A DNA stretch of 64,000 nt from Photobacterium swingsii. Lineage in GTDB: Bacteria > Pseudomonadota > Gammaproteobacteria > Enterobacterales > Vibrionaceae. This document shows, piece after piece, positions 1 through 7,601 of the stretch. Position 1 is the first letter of the stretch. Each line of letters begins with the position of its first letter. The notes beneath the pieces were generated by a model. That model was not told the DNA's origin and ran no database searches. It saw only the letters and a list, made by a program, of their open reading frames with translations. The position numbers and the translations under genes are program-made. The stretch is taken from the NCBI RefSeq assembly GCF_024346715.1, contig NZ_AP024853.1:682001-746000 (forward strand). Direction: 5' to 3'.

Positions 1-1489
1 CTTCATCTTCATCTTCTTTATCGTGGTGTTCTTCTTCGTATATTCGCCCTGACGGGTAAATATCACGTAAGACATTCAATACAGCATGACCATGGTTATT
101 TCGTTCTGGTGCGGCGTATGCTGCTCGGCCATCAGCGCCTTTATACATTTTCCCAACTGCTGCAATGACCTTTGCGAACTGGTCCGTATCAAGATGACCA
201 AACCAGTGGGCAACCTGTACCCCGTTTTCATCAAGTACATCAATTGACGATCTATCACCATGCTCTAAGCCTTCGGCAACATCGGCACCAAGTGCATAGT
301 CTTTGTCACTACTTGGTAGCTCCCAAATAAGCAGATAACCTTGCAACCCTTTCTGCATGTTCTCGCTTTGGCCTTCACGATTCACTTCATCGCGAACATT
401 GACCATCTTCCCAGTTGCAGGATTCACGTCATAAACAAGCAGTGGTTTCTCTGTTCGTCCTTCTGCTCTCATACAGCTAATAGGGCTGAATACACGGCGA
501 CCGGATGTTAAGAACGCCTCTTGAGGTGTAGACGGGTATTCTTGCTTGGTGTGTTCTTCGTACTTTTCATAGGTTTCCATGTACCACTGTTTTTGTGTAT
601 CCCGCAGTACAACCCCTGTTGCTTCTTCGACTGCCTGAAAATAGTCTCTAAAGTATTTTGAGAGTTTGAGTCCTGCCGCTGGCACTGGTGAATGGTACTT
701 AGGATGCGTAAACCAAGGTATGAAACGGAAGTTAAAATCTTTGGCACCAAGAGGTATCCCACTCATGATCCTCTCTTGTGCTTTCTTGCATAAGTCGAAG
801 AATAACCCGGCTGCACCTTCTGCCGTTGATTCGATAAACAACTTACTGCCTTCATGGACTGTAGGCATTGAACCCGTTTGAATCTCCCTAGCTTTTTGTG
901 GTGCACCTGCGCAAATACGGCCTAGCTCTGATATGTGAAGAAATTGAAGCGTACCGGAACGGAAGGAAGTAGCCACTCGAATGCTTGATCCGTTACTGAA
1001 CTTCAAACCACCGCCATTATTACCACCGTTACGTTGTATCACTCGCTTACGTGACGTTATGTAGGTTGGAAGGTTGTTATATGGGAAAACTACTTTTGTT
1101 TGGAAGATAGCCCCGGCACTCTCAAGATCTTGAGCAATGATGCCCGCCTTATAGTTCTTGGTGAACAAACAACTATCAAGCGCGTAAATATCAATAAACG
1201 TACTAAACCCAAGCTGGCGAGCCTTAAGGATAATCTCGAACGTGTGCGCAGATTCAAACAGCTCACGTTGTGCATCACGCATTTTAAACGTGACTACCTT
1301 CCCGGTTTCATTCTCAACTTTATAGAGATTATTTAACCGCCAATGCTTATTGGCGATGTAGGTACGGAAATATCGCCGCTTCTCTGGCCGTGACAATGCT
1401 TTGAATTGCAAATCAGTAAGCATCGGCATTGCCGGGTTAAACTTACTCCCGTTGATCACATCCTTGGCCGCAGCAACAAAATCACTCAT
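1..1489 (-). CDS. Phage terminase large subunit (partial, runs off left edge)
   Basis: Motor and nuclease of the DNA packaging machine. The minus-strand frame from ATG at 1489 stays open to the window edge, giving 496 codons with no stop. Visible motifs are a Walker A-like ARQLGFST (residues 90-97), a hydrophobic strand ending HISE (Walker B position, about 183-188), IESTAEG (about 219-225, coupling motif position), EYPSTPQEAF (about 317-326) and a C-terminal nuclease strand GADVAEG (401-407) followed by ERNNHGHAV (about 462-470). This order is typical of TerL ATPase plus RNase H-like nuclease. The visible end is Glu/Asp rich. The start overlaps the small-subunit stop by 8 bases, so the two are translationally coupled. 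The C-terminus is missing. Confidence 0.93.
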   Translation of the reverse strand, partial: MSDFVAAAKDVINGSKFNPAMPMLTDLQFKALSRPEKRRYFRTYIANKHWRLNNLYKVENETGKVVTFKMRDAQRELFESAHTFEIILKARQLGFSTFIDIYALDSCLFTKNYKAGIIAQDLESAGAIFQTKVVFPYNNLPTYITSRKRVIQRNGGNNGGGLKFSNGSSIRVATSFRSGTLQFLHISELGRICAGAPQKAREIQTGSMPTVHEGSKLFIESTAEGAAGLFFDLCKKAQERIMSGIPLGAKDFNFRFIPWFTHPKYHSPVPAAGLKLSKYFRDYFQAVEEATGVVLRDTQKQWYMETYEKYEEHTKQEYPSTPQEAFLTSGRRVFSPISCMRAEGRTEKPLLVYDVNPATGKMVNVRDEVNREGQSENMQKGLQGYLLIWELPSSDKDYALGADVAEGLEHGDRSSIDVLDENGVQVAHWFGHLDTDQFAKVIAAVGKMYKGADGRAAYAAPERNNHGHAVLNVLRDIYPSGRIYEEEHHDKEDEDE

Positions 1490-2405
1490 CTTCTGTTAGC
1501 TCTCCACCACGTGCCTTGAAGCGTTCCAAGATCTCATCATCGGTAGTGTCTTGTATCTCATCCAACAACATGCCCAAATCATCATCATCACCCAAGCCTT
1601 CACGCTGCTTCATGTCCAATTCGTGCATGGTGAGTTCTGTTTGTGCGGTGGCTTTTTTCGTGTTGGCCTCGGCCAAACCAATACCTTTACGTTTGAGGTT
1701 CGTATCGACTTCAACATGAGTAGTTTGCGCGATCACTTTGCTGGTGGATCTGTTTGTATATCTACGGTTCGCCATCGATGTTTCTAATGCCTCCAACTTC
1801 CCGGTGTGATAAGTCACCTTGTTAAAGCTGGACTCGATACGGCGCTCTAACCTATCAATGGTTTCCTGTTCAAGTTCTGTCGGTGCCTTGTCTTCTGGTA
1901 ACGCTTCGAGGAACTGCTCAAGTTCATCTTTGTACTTAACGAAATGATCAAGCGCCTGTATGGAGGCAAGCTTGTGAACCTCAAGCTTAAATTCGTCATC
2001 GACTTGGTGGCTGTACTTCACCAAATCACCAAAGGCACGGCTCATTAAGCCGTGAACAAACGCATTCTTATTACCCTTTGGTGCACCGGAACCGCTACGC
2101 TTCCCGCCTCTGTTTGATTGTTTGGGCGAATCGGCGGATTTTGCTGGCTGGCGTTTTGACTTTCTAACGTTGGCATTATTATTTTTCGCCGATCTCGATA
2201 CCGTGTTCTTGTTTTGTTCTGTGTTCTTTGGTTCTTGTTCGTGTTCTTTGTTCTGTTCTTTCCCTAACAACTTGTTATTTAAGTGTTTTCTTGCAGTTGA
2301 ATAGTTCAAACCATTGCGAACACAAAACGTTTTAACATCCACACCAGTTTCAGCATGTTCGTTAATGTATTGTTTTTTAATAATTTTCCAATTGTATGTG
2401 TTCAC
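1482..2405 (-). CDS. Phage terminase small subunit
   Basis: DNA-recognition subunit that delivers phage DNA to the large terminase. The 307-residue product begins with a helix-turn-helix-like segment (about 1-45). A long Lys/Asn/Gln-rich linker follows, then a GAPKGNKNAF block (about 107-116) of a kind often seen in terminase small subunits, and then helical oligomerisation-type sequence with an acidic C-terminus. The start is GTG at 2405, chosen because GGAGG lies 7 bases upstream. The stop overlaps the large-subunit ATG. Family assignment rests on the linker motif and on position, so it is less certain than for the large subunit. Confidence 0.8.
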   Translation of the reverse strand: MNTYNWKIIKKQYINEHAETGVDVKTFCVRNGLNYSTARKHLNNKLLGKEQNKEHEQEPKNTEQNKNTVSRSAKNNNANVRKSKRQPAKSADSPKQSNRGGKRSGSGAPKGNKNAFVHGLMSRAFGDLVKYSHQVDDEFKLEVHKLASIQALDHFVKYKDELEQFLEALPEDKAPTELEQETIDRLERRIESSFNKVTYHTGKLEALETSMANRRYTNRSTSKVIAQTTHVEVDTNLKRKGIGLAEANTKKATAQTELTMHELDMKQREGLGDDDDLGMLLDEIQDTTDDEILERFKARGGELTEDE

Positions 2406-2440
2406 CTGAAAACCTCCGATCTACTGAACACGCGATATTA

Positions 2441-2863
2441 TCACTGTTCGTCACCACTTGTTCGCGTTCGATGTTCCATGGCGCGTTCAATCCACTCTCT
2501 CATTTGAGGTATATTGTCCGATGTCACTTCGATAACGAGCCAGCCAAGAAGCTGCGCCTCGTTCATCTTCTCTCTATCTTTGGCGAAACCAACGCCCCGG
2601 TTGTGACGGCCATTAGCGTGGTGCCCACCGTGAACCTCTAAAGCAATCTTAAGATCCGGCCATGCGTAATCCATCCGCCACATACGTTTAGGATGGAAAC
2701 GAACTTCGGCCTCAAATTTAGGTAAGCCAAGCAAGTTACGCTGTATTCGAGCGTGGAGCTTAATGTATGCCTTTCTGATTTCTTCCTTGGTCTTAGGCTT
2801 TGTTTTCTTCTCTGTCTTTGGTGCGAGACTGCCAAGGTGCCTCATCGGTATGAAAACTGTCAC
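2441..2863 (-). CDS. PD-(D/E)XK-like phage endonuclease (DUF559/Vsr-like fold)
   Basis: Probable DNA endonuclease of 140 residues. The core reads RMDYAWPDLKIALEVHGG (63-80): an Asp, a strand, then Glu-x-His, close to the DFxxPxxxxxIExDGxxH arrangement of DUF559/very-short-patch-repair nucleases. His replaces the usual Lys or Asp after the Glu. A downstream KDREKMNEAQLLGWLVIEV segment (about 95-113) matches the helix-strand that ends this fold. The start is GTG at 2863 with AAAGGTGAG just upstream. It lies immediately before the terminase genes, where packaging-associated nucleases often sit; a role in branch resolution or packaging is inference only. Confidence 0.6.
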   Translation of the reverse strand: MTVFIPMRHLGSLAPKTEKKTKPKTKEEIRKAYIKLHARIQRNLLGLPKFEAEVRFHPKRMWRMDYAWPDLKIALEVHGGHHANGRHNRGVGFAKDREKMNEAQLLGWLVIEVTSDNIPQMREWIERAMEHRTRTSGDEQ

Positions 2864-3124
2864 TACTCACCTTTGCTTGGTTATACACAATTCCGTGTAG
2901 ATGGATGATAACAAATAACACTGCAAAGTAAGCGTTCGATGCATTTTGTTACCAACAAGGGCAAGCGAGAGCAAAAAATATCCTGTTTTTTAACTAATCT
3001 CCTATTAGTGTTGTATTTACTTGGCAATGTTTTATTTATCAAAGTGTTACACCGTAATTCACACTCAAACAAAACTGCACTTATACACGGCGCAATACAC
3101 AGCGTTATCAACTCGCAAATGACA
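2864..3124. other. Intergenic, no supported gene
   Basis: Together with the terminator that follows, this leaves about 340 bases without a convincing gene between the nuclease and the lipoprotein gene. Two overlapping antisense ORFs exist but have no ribosome binding site and no protein-like composition. The segment is AT-rich and probably holds the promoter for the nuclease-terminase transcript. Confidence 0.5.
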
Positions 3125-3161
3125 AACAAAAAAAAGCCTACCACTTGGAGTTGGTAGGCTT
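3125..3161 (-). terminator. Rho-independent terminator after phage lipoprotein gene
   Basis: A perfect 10-base-pair stem, AAGCCTACCA with TGGTAGGCTT, has an 8-base loop. Read on the minus strand it is followed by a T-rich run. It closes the small transcript of the lipoprotein gene upstream. Confidence 0.85.
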
Positions 3162-3208
3162 ATCGAGGTTGTCTAAGTCTCGTTCTTATTGTTTCCTCTA
3201 GCAGAGGT

Positions 3209-3496
3209 TCACATGTAGGCTTTTGTACAAATCTCTTTCTCAGGCAATATAGTTACAATATCTGACTCACTTAGTAGTCCGTGAACGTTCAAACTTCTAA
3301 CCCGGTAAAGAGTTTTATCAAACCGCTTATATGTTTTAACCAATGGAGCCTCAATCACAGGTACGCAATTCTCACCGCACCAAAACACTGGCGTATCAAG
3401 TCTAATTTGCACTGTACACTTTGGCGCACCTTCAGGAATAGTTGAACAGCCACTAAAAACAACCATTGCCAAAAATAAACCTATTAACTTTTTCAT
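3209..3496 (-). CDS. Small phage lipoprotein, function unknown
   Basis: A 95-residue product with a clear type II signal peptide: MKKLIGLFLAMVVFSGC, where FSGC is the lipobox and Cys17 the lipidated residue. The mature part carries two further Cys pairs (C27, and CGENC around 40-44) that could form disulfides in the periplasm. AAGGT lies 8 bases before the ATG. It is a monocistronic unit with its own terminator, in the prophage accessory block next to the packaging genes. It could be a lysogenic-conversion or superinfection-exclusion lipoprotein, or an Rz1-like spanin, but it is not proline-rich and no Rz partner is seen. I do not recognise a family. Confidence 0.65.
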   Translation of the reverse strand: MKKLIGLFLAMVVFSGCSTIPEGAPKCTVQIRLDTPVFWCGENCVPVIEAPLVKTYKRFDKTLYRVRSLNVHGLLSESDIVTILPEKEICTKAYM

Positions 3497-3544
3497 TCTT
3501 AAATACCTTATGGTTATCCAACAAAATTAAAGTGACCATCGATT

Positions 3545-4024
3545 TCACATTTCTGTTTCTAAAACAGATTTTGCAACGTCAAGAAGTTGGGAAACTTCCT
3601 CTAACGAACTATTGTAAGAAAAAATATTTTTTAGATTTAACACTTCAAAATATTCACCTTGGTACTCAAATGCTGCCAGCGTTCTCGAACTGACAAATGT
3701 ATCACTCTCTATACAATTAACCGATGGTAGTTCACGCTCAATGCAATAGCTTGGGATAAACTCACGGCCATACAACAAGACGTGTGCTTGCTTGTTGCCA
3801 ATATCTAAAAAAGCTAGCGTCCAAACAGAATCAATCAATCTCCTTTTCGCTATGCGAAGATTTGGGAATTGACATACAGCGTCATGTAGATCCAATCGTG
3901 ATTTATTTCGCTGAATCATTTGCTGTAGTTTTACTGATTCGTTAATTGAAGATGTTTGAATTCTTGCGACAAGTTCTTTAACTTTTTTTTCTAAAAGTTC
4001 TTTTTCTTTTTTCGATAGAAGCAT
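3545..4024 (-). CDS. Hypothetical phage protein, 159 aa
   Basis: Not recognised. The first 60 residues are Lys/Glu-rich and helical, probably coiled coil (MLLSKKEKELLEKKVKELV). The rest is mixed alpha/beta with several aromatic strands and no signal peptide or membrane segment. The start at 4024 is preceded by AAGGATAATACA. It lies between the lipoprotein gene and the next unknown gene on the same strand and may be co-transcribed with the latter, since only about 55 bases separate them. Confidence 0.6.
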   Translation of the reverse strand: MLLSKKEKELLEKKVKELVARIQTSSINESVKLQQMIQRNKSRLDLHDAVCQFPNLRIAKRRLIDSVWTLAFLDIGNKQAHVLLYGREFIPSYCIERELPSVNCIESDTFVSSRTLAAFEYQGEYFEVLNLKNIFSYNSSLEEVSQLLDVAKSVLETEM

Positions 4025-4078
4025 TGTATTATCCTTGCCTTAAACGGCTGGCAGATAGTAGCCGCCAGCCGAATATGA

Positions 4079-4633
4079 TTAAATGTGTAGATACAGAGGA
4101 GCAACACGGTAAGTGATTTCTTTATTTAATTTCGAGTTATATAGTTCAAGTTCACCATGATCATCAGAGGTAACAGTTAGGTCTTTATTTGTATCTGTTA
4201 ATTTTACCTTACGCTTATTTAAATAGTGCTGTGCGCCTTCTGGCGTAGTGAAGACTTTTGAGTAACGGCTAATTTCTTCACTATTAATCTTAGCTGTTCG
4301 ATTAACCTCCCAAGTAATCAATGTTCCCTTAATTGTCGCTAGCTCCTTATTGTTGGCTAATGACATTTTCCTAAATGTAATTTCTGTTTGAATCTCATCG
4401 ATGATCGAGTCCAATTCTTCTCTTATACCTTCCAAAGACGAGACAAAAGCAAAGCCAGTTTCAAAGGCCGTTCTTATTATATTTTTAATAATCAAATTAT
4501 CGCCTTTCTCCAACTCGTAAATCTTATGTTTTACTTCATCAAAGGTTGGCTCTTTTGATACGAAATTCTTAAGAACAAGGAATGTTTCCGTTAGTTCATT
4601 AAGCTGGCGAGCTTTCACTTCATTTTTGTTCAT
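4079..4633 (-). CDS. Hypothetical phage accessory protein, 184 aa
   Basis: Not recognised. The protein is soluble and largely helical up to about residue 100, then shows short beta-rich segments. AAGGACACGACC precedes the ATG at 4633. It is the first gene after promoter-operator module copy 1 (4675-4727), so its expression should respond to whatever binds the perfect inverted repeat over that promoter's -35 box. A regulated accessory gene is likely; the function is not inferable from sequence. Confidence 0.62.
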   Translation of the reverse strand: MNKNEVKARQLNELTETFLVLKNFVSKEPTFDEVKHKIYELEKGDNLIIKNIIRTAFETGFAFVSSLEGIREELDSIIDEIQTEITFRKMSLANNKELATIKGTLITWEVNRTAKINSEEISRYSKVFTTPEGAQHYLNKRKVKLTDTNKDLTVTSDDHGELELYNSKLNKEITYRVAPLYLHI

Positions 4634-4674
4634 GGTCGTGTCCTTGAGAGAAACTGTCTTATGTTTGAATATTA

Positions 4675-4727
4675 AATATAAACCCCGTGTTTACGCTTGT
4701 AAACACGGGTAAACGATCAAATACAAG
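4675..4727 (-). promoter_or_regulatory. Promoter with operator palindrome, module copy 1
   Basis: On the minus strand TTTACA (4703-4698) and TATATT (4680-4675) are separated by exactly 17 bases. The -35 box lies inside a perfect inverted repeat at 4684-4709: 11-base arms ending GTTTAC and starting GTAAAC, with a 4-base spacer. About 10 bases further upstream is the box CTTGTATTTGATCG (4727-4714), also seen in copy 2 and approximately in copy 3. Confidence 0.7.
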
Positions 4728-4746
4728 AGCAATGATTACAGAAATG

Positions 4747-4773
4747 AAAAAGCCGCCATTTTACTGGCGGCTT
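4747..4773 (-). terminator. Terminator, module copy 1
   Basis: Stem AAGCCGCCA/TGGCGGCTT with a 6-base loop, followed on the minus strand by TTTC and T-rich bases. It is identical to copy 2 at 6129-6155. Confidence 0.8.
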
Positions 4774-4822
4774 GGTGATAGCCACCGTGAGCTATCCTCA
4801 TGTAATCCACGGCTTCGCCTTT
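4774..4822 (-). pseudogene. Truncated 3' fragment of the 6177-6611 gene
   Basis: These 49 bases match, at about 90 percent, the part of the 6177-6611 gene that encodes its C-terminal EYMRMVHGGYHQ region. No open frame or start remains, and the last codons plus stop are deleted at a GCTT microhomology. It is a relic of the duplication around the plus-strand regulator. Confidence 0.75.
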
Positions 4823-4867
4823 AAACACAACATTATCCATCAGCAAGATCACTAAAAAGATGAGAAG

Positions 4868-4919
4868 TTGACAAAATGATTGAACTTTGGTTGACAATAA
4901 ACTAGCATTAAGTTGTCAA
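4868..4919 (+). promoter_or_regulatory. Three TTGACAA boxes before the HTH-GHKL-STAS gene
   Basis: TTGACAA occurs at 4868-4874 and 4891-4897, and inverted (TTGTCAA) at 4913-4919, spaced 23 and 22 bases apart. The last two form an inverted repeat immediately upstream of the gene's leader. The roughly two-turn spacing suggests a dimeric regulator binding the same DNA face, possibly the gene's own winged HTH. One TTGACA may also serve as a -35 box; no clear -10 is assigned. Confidence 0.45.
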
Positions 4920-4940
4920 TTTATTCCTTTGAGATGTATC

Positions 4941-5972
4941 ATGGCTATCACTGAGCGCACACAAAAAATTAGAAAACAAATAATTAGAGATGTACTGCAC
5001 CACCCTAATGATATAGCTCAGCACATATCTGATATATTTAATATTTCTAGACAAGCAGTAAACAAGCACATAAAGGCTCTTGAAAAAGAAGGGCGCATTA
5101 TTGCAACGGGGACAACTCGAAGCAAAGTCTATCAGTTAGGTCCAGTTAGAGATAACTCTCTAATTATGCGAATTACACCAATTTTATCTGAACACCAAGT
5201 GTATATGAGTAACTTTTCATGGGTTACTGAGGGAGTGCCCAAAAATGTATCAGACATCATTTTTTATGGGTTTACTGAAATATATAATAATGCAATAGAT
5301 CACTCTGATGGAGAGTTCATCTATGCTGCTGTTCATCGAGATGAAAAAGTAGTTCGTATTGCTATTCATGATGACGGGGAAGGTATATTCCGAAGAATCA
5401 AGAGATTAAAGGATCTTCCTGATGAAAGACAATCCATAGTTGAACTGTCAAAAGGAAAGCTGACAACTGATCCTGACAATCATTCTGGTCAAGGTATTTT
5501 CTTCACATCAAGAATGTTTGACGAGTTCTATATTGACTCTCACGAGTTTTCATATGGTCATCGCTGTGACATCGACATGGATATCATGTTTGACGACCAA
5601 AAAAATAAGGAGGGAACTTGGGTGTTTATGGACATTGCAATCGACTCCGATAGAGTTGATAAAAACGTTTTTGCGGAATTCACTGATAATGATGATGATT
5701 GCTTTGCATTCAATAAAACGATCATTCCTGTGAGTTTGGCCAAGTTTGGGAACGAGAACCTAGTTTCTCGCTCTCAAGCTAAAAGGCTTCTAACACGCAT
5801 TGAGAACTTTAAGAGTGTTATTTTTGACTTCAACGATGTTGAGTACGTTGGGCAAGCATTTACAGATGAAATATTCCGTGTTTACGCTCGACGCAATCCA
5901 GATATTCATGTTGACTACATAAAAGCTAACCCTGAAGTTGAAGCTTGGATCAAACGAGCTATCAACACTTAA
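4941..5972 (+). CDS. Winged-HTH / GHKL ATPase / STAS-like (DUF4325) regulator
   Basis: A 343-residue fusion. Residues 1-70 are a winged helix (SRQAVNKHIKALEKEGRI). Residues about 75-235 are a GHKL ATPase with N-box EIYNNAIDHS, G1 DDGEGIF and G2 HSGQGIFFTSRMFD. Residues about 260-343 match the STAS-like DUF4325 (NLVSRSQAKRLL, FDFNDVEYVGQAFTDEIFR). GHKL and STAS domains act as kinase and antagonist partners in RsbW/RsbV-type switches; here they share one chain with a DNA-binding domain, so a self-contained switch is plausible (inference). ATG 4941 is chosen over the upstream start because the HTH begins there. It is the only plus-strand gene in this block and is flanked by direct repeats, as expected of an inserted cargo gene. 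Target and signal are unknown. Confidence 0.88.
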   Translation: MAITERTQKIRKQIIRDVLHHPNDIAQHISDIFNISRQAVNKHIKALEKEGRIIATGTTRSKVYQLGPVRDNSLIMRITPILSEHQVYMSNFSWVTEGVPKNVSDIIFYGFTEIYNNAIDHSDGEFIYAAVHRDEKVVRIAIHDDGEGIFRRIKRLKDLPDERQSIVELSKGKLTTDPDNHSGQGIFFTSRMFDEFYIDSHEFSYGHRCDIDMDIMFDDQKNKEGTWVFMDIAIDSDRVDKNVFAEFTDNDDDCFAFNKTIIPVSLAKFGNENLVSRSQAKRLLTRIENFKSVIFDFNDVEYVGQAFTDEIFRVYARRNPDIHVDYIKANPEVEAWIKRAINT

Positions 5973-5986
5973 CTCTCACTCTGAAA

Positions 5987-6021
5987 ATGGCCATCCTTCT
6001 TATTATAAGATAGATGGCCGT
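5987..6021 (+). terminator. Hairpin after the HTH-GHKL-STAS gene
   Basis: Stem with core GGCCATC/GATGGCC extended by two pairs, and an inner CTTAT/ATAAG. No T-run follows, so termination is plausible but not certain. Confidence 0.45.
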
Positions 6022-6056
6022 ATCATTGAGAAAAACTGTCTTAAGTTTAAATATTT

Positions 6057-6109
6057 AACAGAACCATCATACTTACGATTGTAAATACAGTTAAGCGATA
6101 AAATACAAG
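6057..6109 (-). promoter_or_regulatory. Degraded promoter-operator, module copy 2
   Basis: Homologous to copy 1. TTTACA (6085-6080) and the upstream box CTTGTATTTTATCG (6109-6096) remain. The -10 position reads TCTGTT, and the palindrome has decayed to ACTTAC/GTAAAT. No minus-strand gene follows; it now faces the 3' end of the regulator gene. It is probably a non-functional duplicate. Confidence 0.55.
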
Positions 6110-6260
6110 AGCAATGATTACAGAAATGAAAAAGCCGCCATTTTACTGGCGGCTTATGAGATACCCCATAATTATTTTATCTTTTCTTTCTCATTAGTTT
6201 TATCATTGCTTGGTGATAACCACCGTGAACCATCCTCATGTATTCCACGGCTTCGCCTTC
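6101..6260. repeat. Direct repeat, right copy (partner 4719-4822)
   Basis: This is the fuller copy. It contains the 55-base exact repeat (6101-6155), 56 bases absent from the left copy, and the 49-base segment that is still part of the intact 6177-6611 gene. It therefore looks ancestral. Confidence 0.85.
6129..6155 (-). terminator. Terminator, module copy 2
   Basis: Stem AAGCCGCCA/TGGCGGCTT followed on the minus strand by T-rich sequence. It ends the transcript of the 6604-6906 and 6177-6611 genes. Confidence 0.82.
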
Positions 6261-6611
6261 ACCATCTACAATTCTACTTAATCGTTCACGCCGTTCTTTT
6301 AGATCGCTTACAGTTACTGACCTTCCAAAATTATAAAGCACTTCACCAGTTAAAAATGGCACTGATTCTTCTGAAATAAGAGAAATTCCGTTTCTTTCTT
6401 CCTTCCCTATTTTGCTAACCATCAGAAGTGACTCAAAAGACTCTGTTAAATCGCGATTACGTTTTACCTCTGTTTCAGCAACTAACGTTAGCTTTTTAAA
6501 CATTTCATTGCGCCGTCTATTCCAATTTGCCAGCCACATATTGAAACCAAGAAGACACGCGACAACAATCTTAATTATTAAGTGTTGATTTTCAGTAATC
6601 CAGTTAAGCAT
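6177..6611 (-). CDS. Membrane-anchored phage protein, 144 aa
   Basis: Not recognised as a family. One N-terminal transmembrane helix (about residues 10-28, LIIKIVVACLLGFNMWLA) is followed by a basic stop-transfer NRRR and a long helical cytoplasmic-type domain ending in LMRKKR. Its ATG overlaps the stop of the preceding zinc-cluster gene by 8 bases, so the two are coupled. It has its own downstream terminator, and a broken copy of its 3' end lies at 4774-4822. A superinfection-exclusion or holin-like role is possible but unsupported. Confidence 0.65.
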   Translation of the reverse strand: MLNWITENQHLIIKIVVACLLGFNMWLANWNRRRNEMFKKLTLVAETEVKRNRDLTESFESLLMVSKIGKEERNGISLISEESVPFLTGEVLYNFGRSVTVSDLKERRERLSRIVDGEGEAVEYMRMVHGGYHQAMIKLMRKKR

Positions 6612-6906
6612 GGTGTTTACCTCCTTTATCTACTCCTGCAATCTTTAATAGGTACTTAAAAGTCATTGCAATTGTTTCTTTTTGTGTAGTCCACGGTATT
6701 ACCACATTGTATTGGTATTCACATTTCCCGCCGCAAATTTCACAATCTTCATCAAAATCATCTTCCGTACACTCAATACACTCTCTTGTAATGGCGACAG
6801 TTTGTTCACCAATTAAAAGAGGCTTTAAGGTGCTGTATAAATCACCTTGTTTACCTTCAATAAGATCCAATATTGTTACTGCTTGGCCGATTCTTTCATT
6901 ATTCAT
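6604..6906 (-). CDS. Small Cys-cluster (zinc-binding-like) phage protein
   Basis: A 100-residue acidic protein. A central CIECTEDDFDEDCEICGGKC segment has five cysteines in CxxC-x8-CxxCxxxC spacing, suggesting a zinc ribbon or knuckle. ATG 6906 is used because AAGGTGG lies 5 bases upstream; a GTG three codons earlier is the alternative. It forms a two-gene unit with the overlapping membrane protein. Function unknown. Confidence 0.65.
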   Translation of the reverse strand: MNNERIGQAVTILDLIEGKQGDLYSTLKPLLIGEQTVAITRECIECTEDDFDEDCEICGGKCEYQYNVVIPWTTQKETIAMTFKYLLKIAGVDKGGKHHA

Positions 6907-6919
6907 TATTACCACCTTT

Positions 6920-6949
6920 TTACTTAAGATCTTTGTAGGTGCAGCTATA
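6920..6949 (-). pseudogene. Orphan 3' end resembling the 7602-7781 gene
   Basis: In the frame ending at 6920 the minus strand encodes YSCTYKDLK then stop, the same nine residues that end the 7602-7781 protein; 28 of 31 bases agree. Here it lies in another frame, overlapping the last bases of the 6945-7556 gene, and has no start. It is probably a relic of a sister gene replaced or cut by the zinc-ribbon/HTH gene. Confidence 0.6.
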
Positions 6950-7556
6950 TGTGAAAATTAAACCCATTTGCTGATTCAGTCCTTGAGTGGTAATAAACAA
7001 TCGCACTTACATGACTTCGAGTCATTCCCATTTTTTCTGATATTTCCTTTGGCATAATACCTTCATCGTACAGCGACCTACAAAGCTCAACGTCATAATC
7101 TGAACCTTTAGCATGTGGATATAACTCACCTTTACGCCTTAAAGATATTTTCTCAACCCTTGATTTATTTATTCTTGCAACTCTATTTTTTATTGTTGAT
7201 ATGCTTGCTATGCGCCTTCCTATTGCTGTTACTATATCCGCAATTTCTTTTGTGCTTAATATTCCAGCATTGTTTATAATTACCGCATCTTCGTCTCGGT
7301 TAAACTTTGGGTTTGCCATATTGTTGCAAAAGCCGCAACTTTTTCTTGTCCCTTTACGAAGATAAACAGTATTACTTTCAATATGCTCTCGTCCGCAATC
7401 ACATAAACACTTAACGCCACATCCTGCTTTCTGTTCTATAACTTTAAGCTTTCCAAACCTAATACCTAAAATATTTACGTAGTTCTTATGATGCCTCCCA
7501 AACTGATGGTGCTCCTTGCCTCTTTTAACGTCATATTTAAGTGTTCTTATTGCCAT
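6945..7556 (-). CDS. Zinc-ribbon plus HTH phage protein (homing-endonuclease-related type)
   Basis: A 203-residue protein. The N-terminus (about 28-80) reads GIRFGKLKVIE then CLCDCGREH, a leucine stretch, and GTRKSCGFC. This is the ribbon found at the start of many phage HNH/AP2-type homing endonucleases and their nuclease-free relatives. The C-terminal half has one or two helix-turn-helix-like segments (IMPKEISEKMGMTRSHVSAIVYYH, about 168-191). No HNH catalytic motif is visible, so it may be a DNA-binding derivative. It lies beside a duplicated gene tail, which suggests insertion or recombination here. Regulator or degenerate mobile gene are both possible. Confidence 0.6.
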   Translation of the reverse strand: MAIRTLKYDVKRGKEHHQFGRHHKNYVNILGIRFGKLKVIEQKAGCGVKCLCDCGREHIESNTVYLRKGTRKSCGFCNNMANPKFNRDEDAVIINNAGILSTKEIADIVTAIGRRIASISTIKNRVARINKSRVEKISLRRKGELYPHAKGSDYDVELCRSLYDEGIMPKEISEKMGMTRSHVSAIVYYHSRTESANGFNFHI

Positions 7557-7601
7557 AAATCCTCACCTATATTTAAAGCGATACAATATTTTTCGGTTTA
7601 G

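Larger units (their letters stand above)
4719..4822. repeat. Direct repeat, left copy (partner 6101-6260)
   Basis: Bases 4719-4773 are identical to 6101-6155 over 55 bases, covering the promoter-upstream box and a terminator. The following 49 bases (4774-4822) match 6212-6260 with about five differences. Relative to the right copy, the left lacks roughly 56 bases between two GCTT motifs. The pair brackets the plus-strand regulator gene. Confidence 0.9.

Noticed and set aside
2881..3157. Overlapping small ORFs on both strands between nuclease and lipoprotein genes
   Set aside because: No ribosome binding site, no protein-like composition, and a terminator runs through them.
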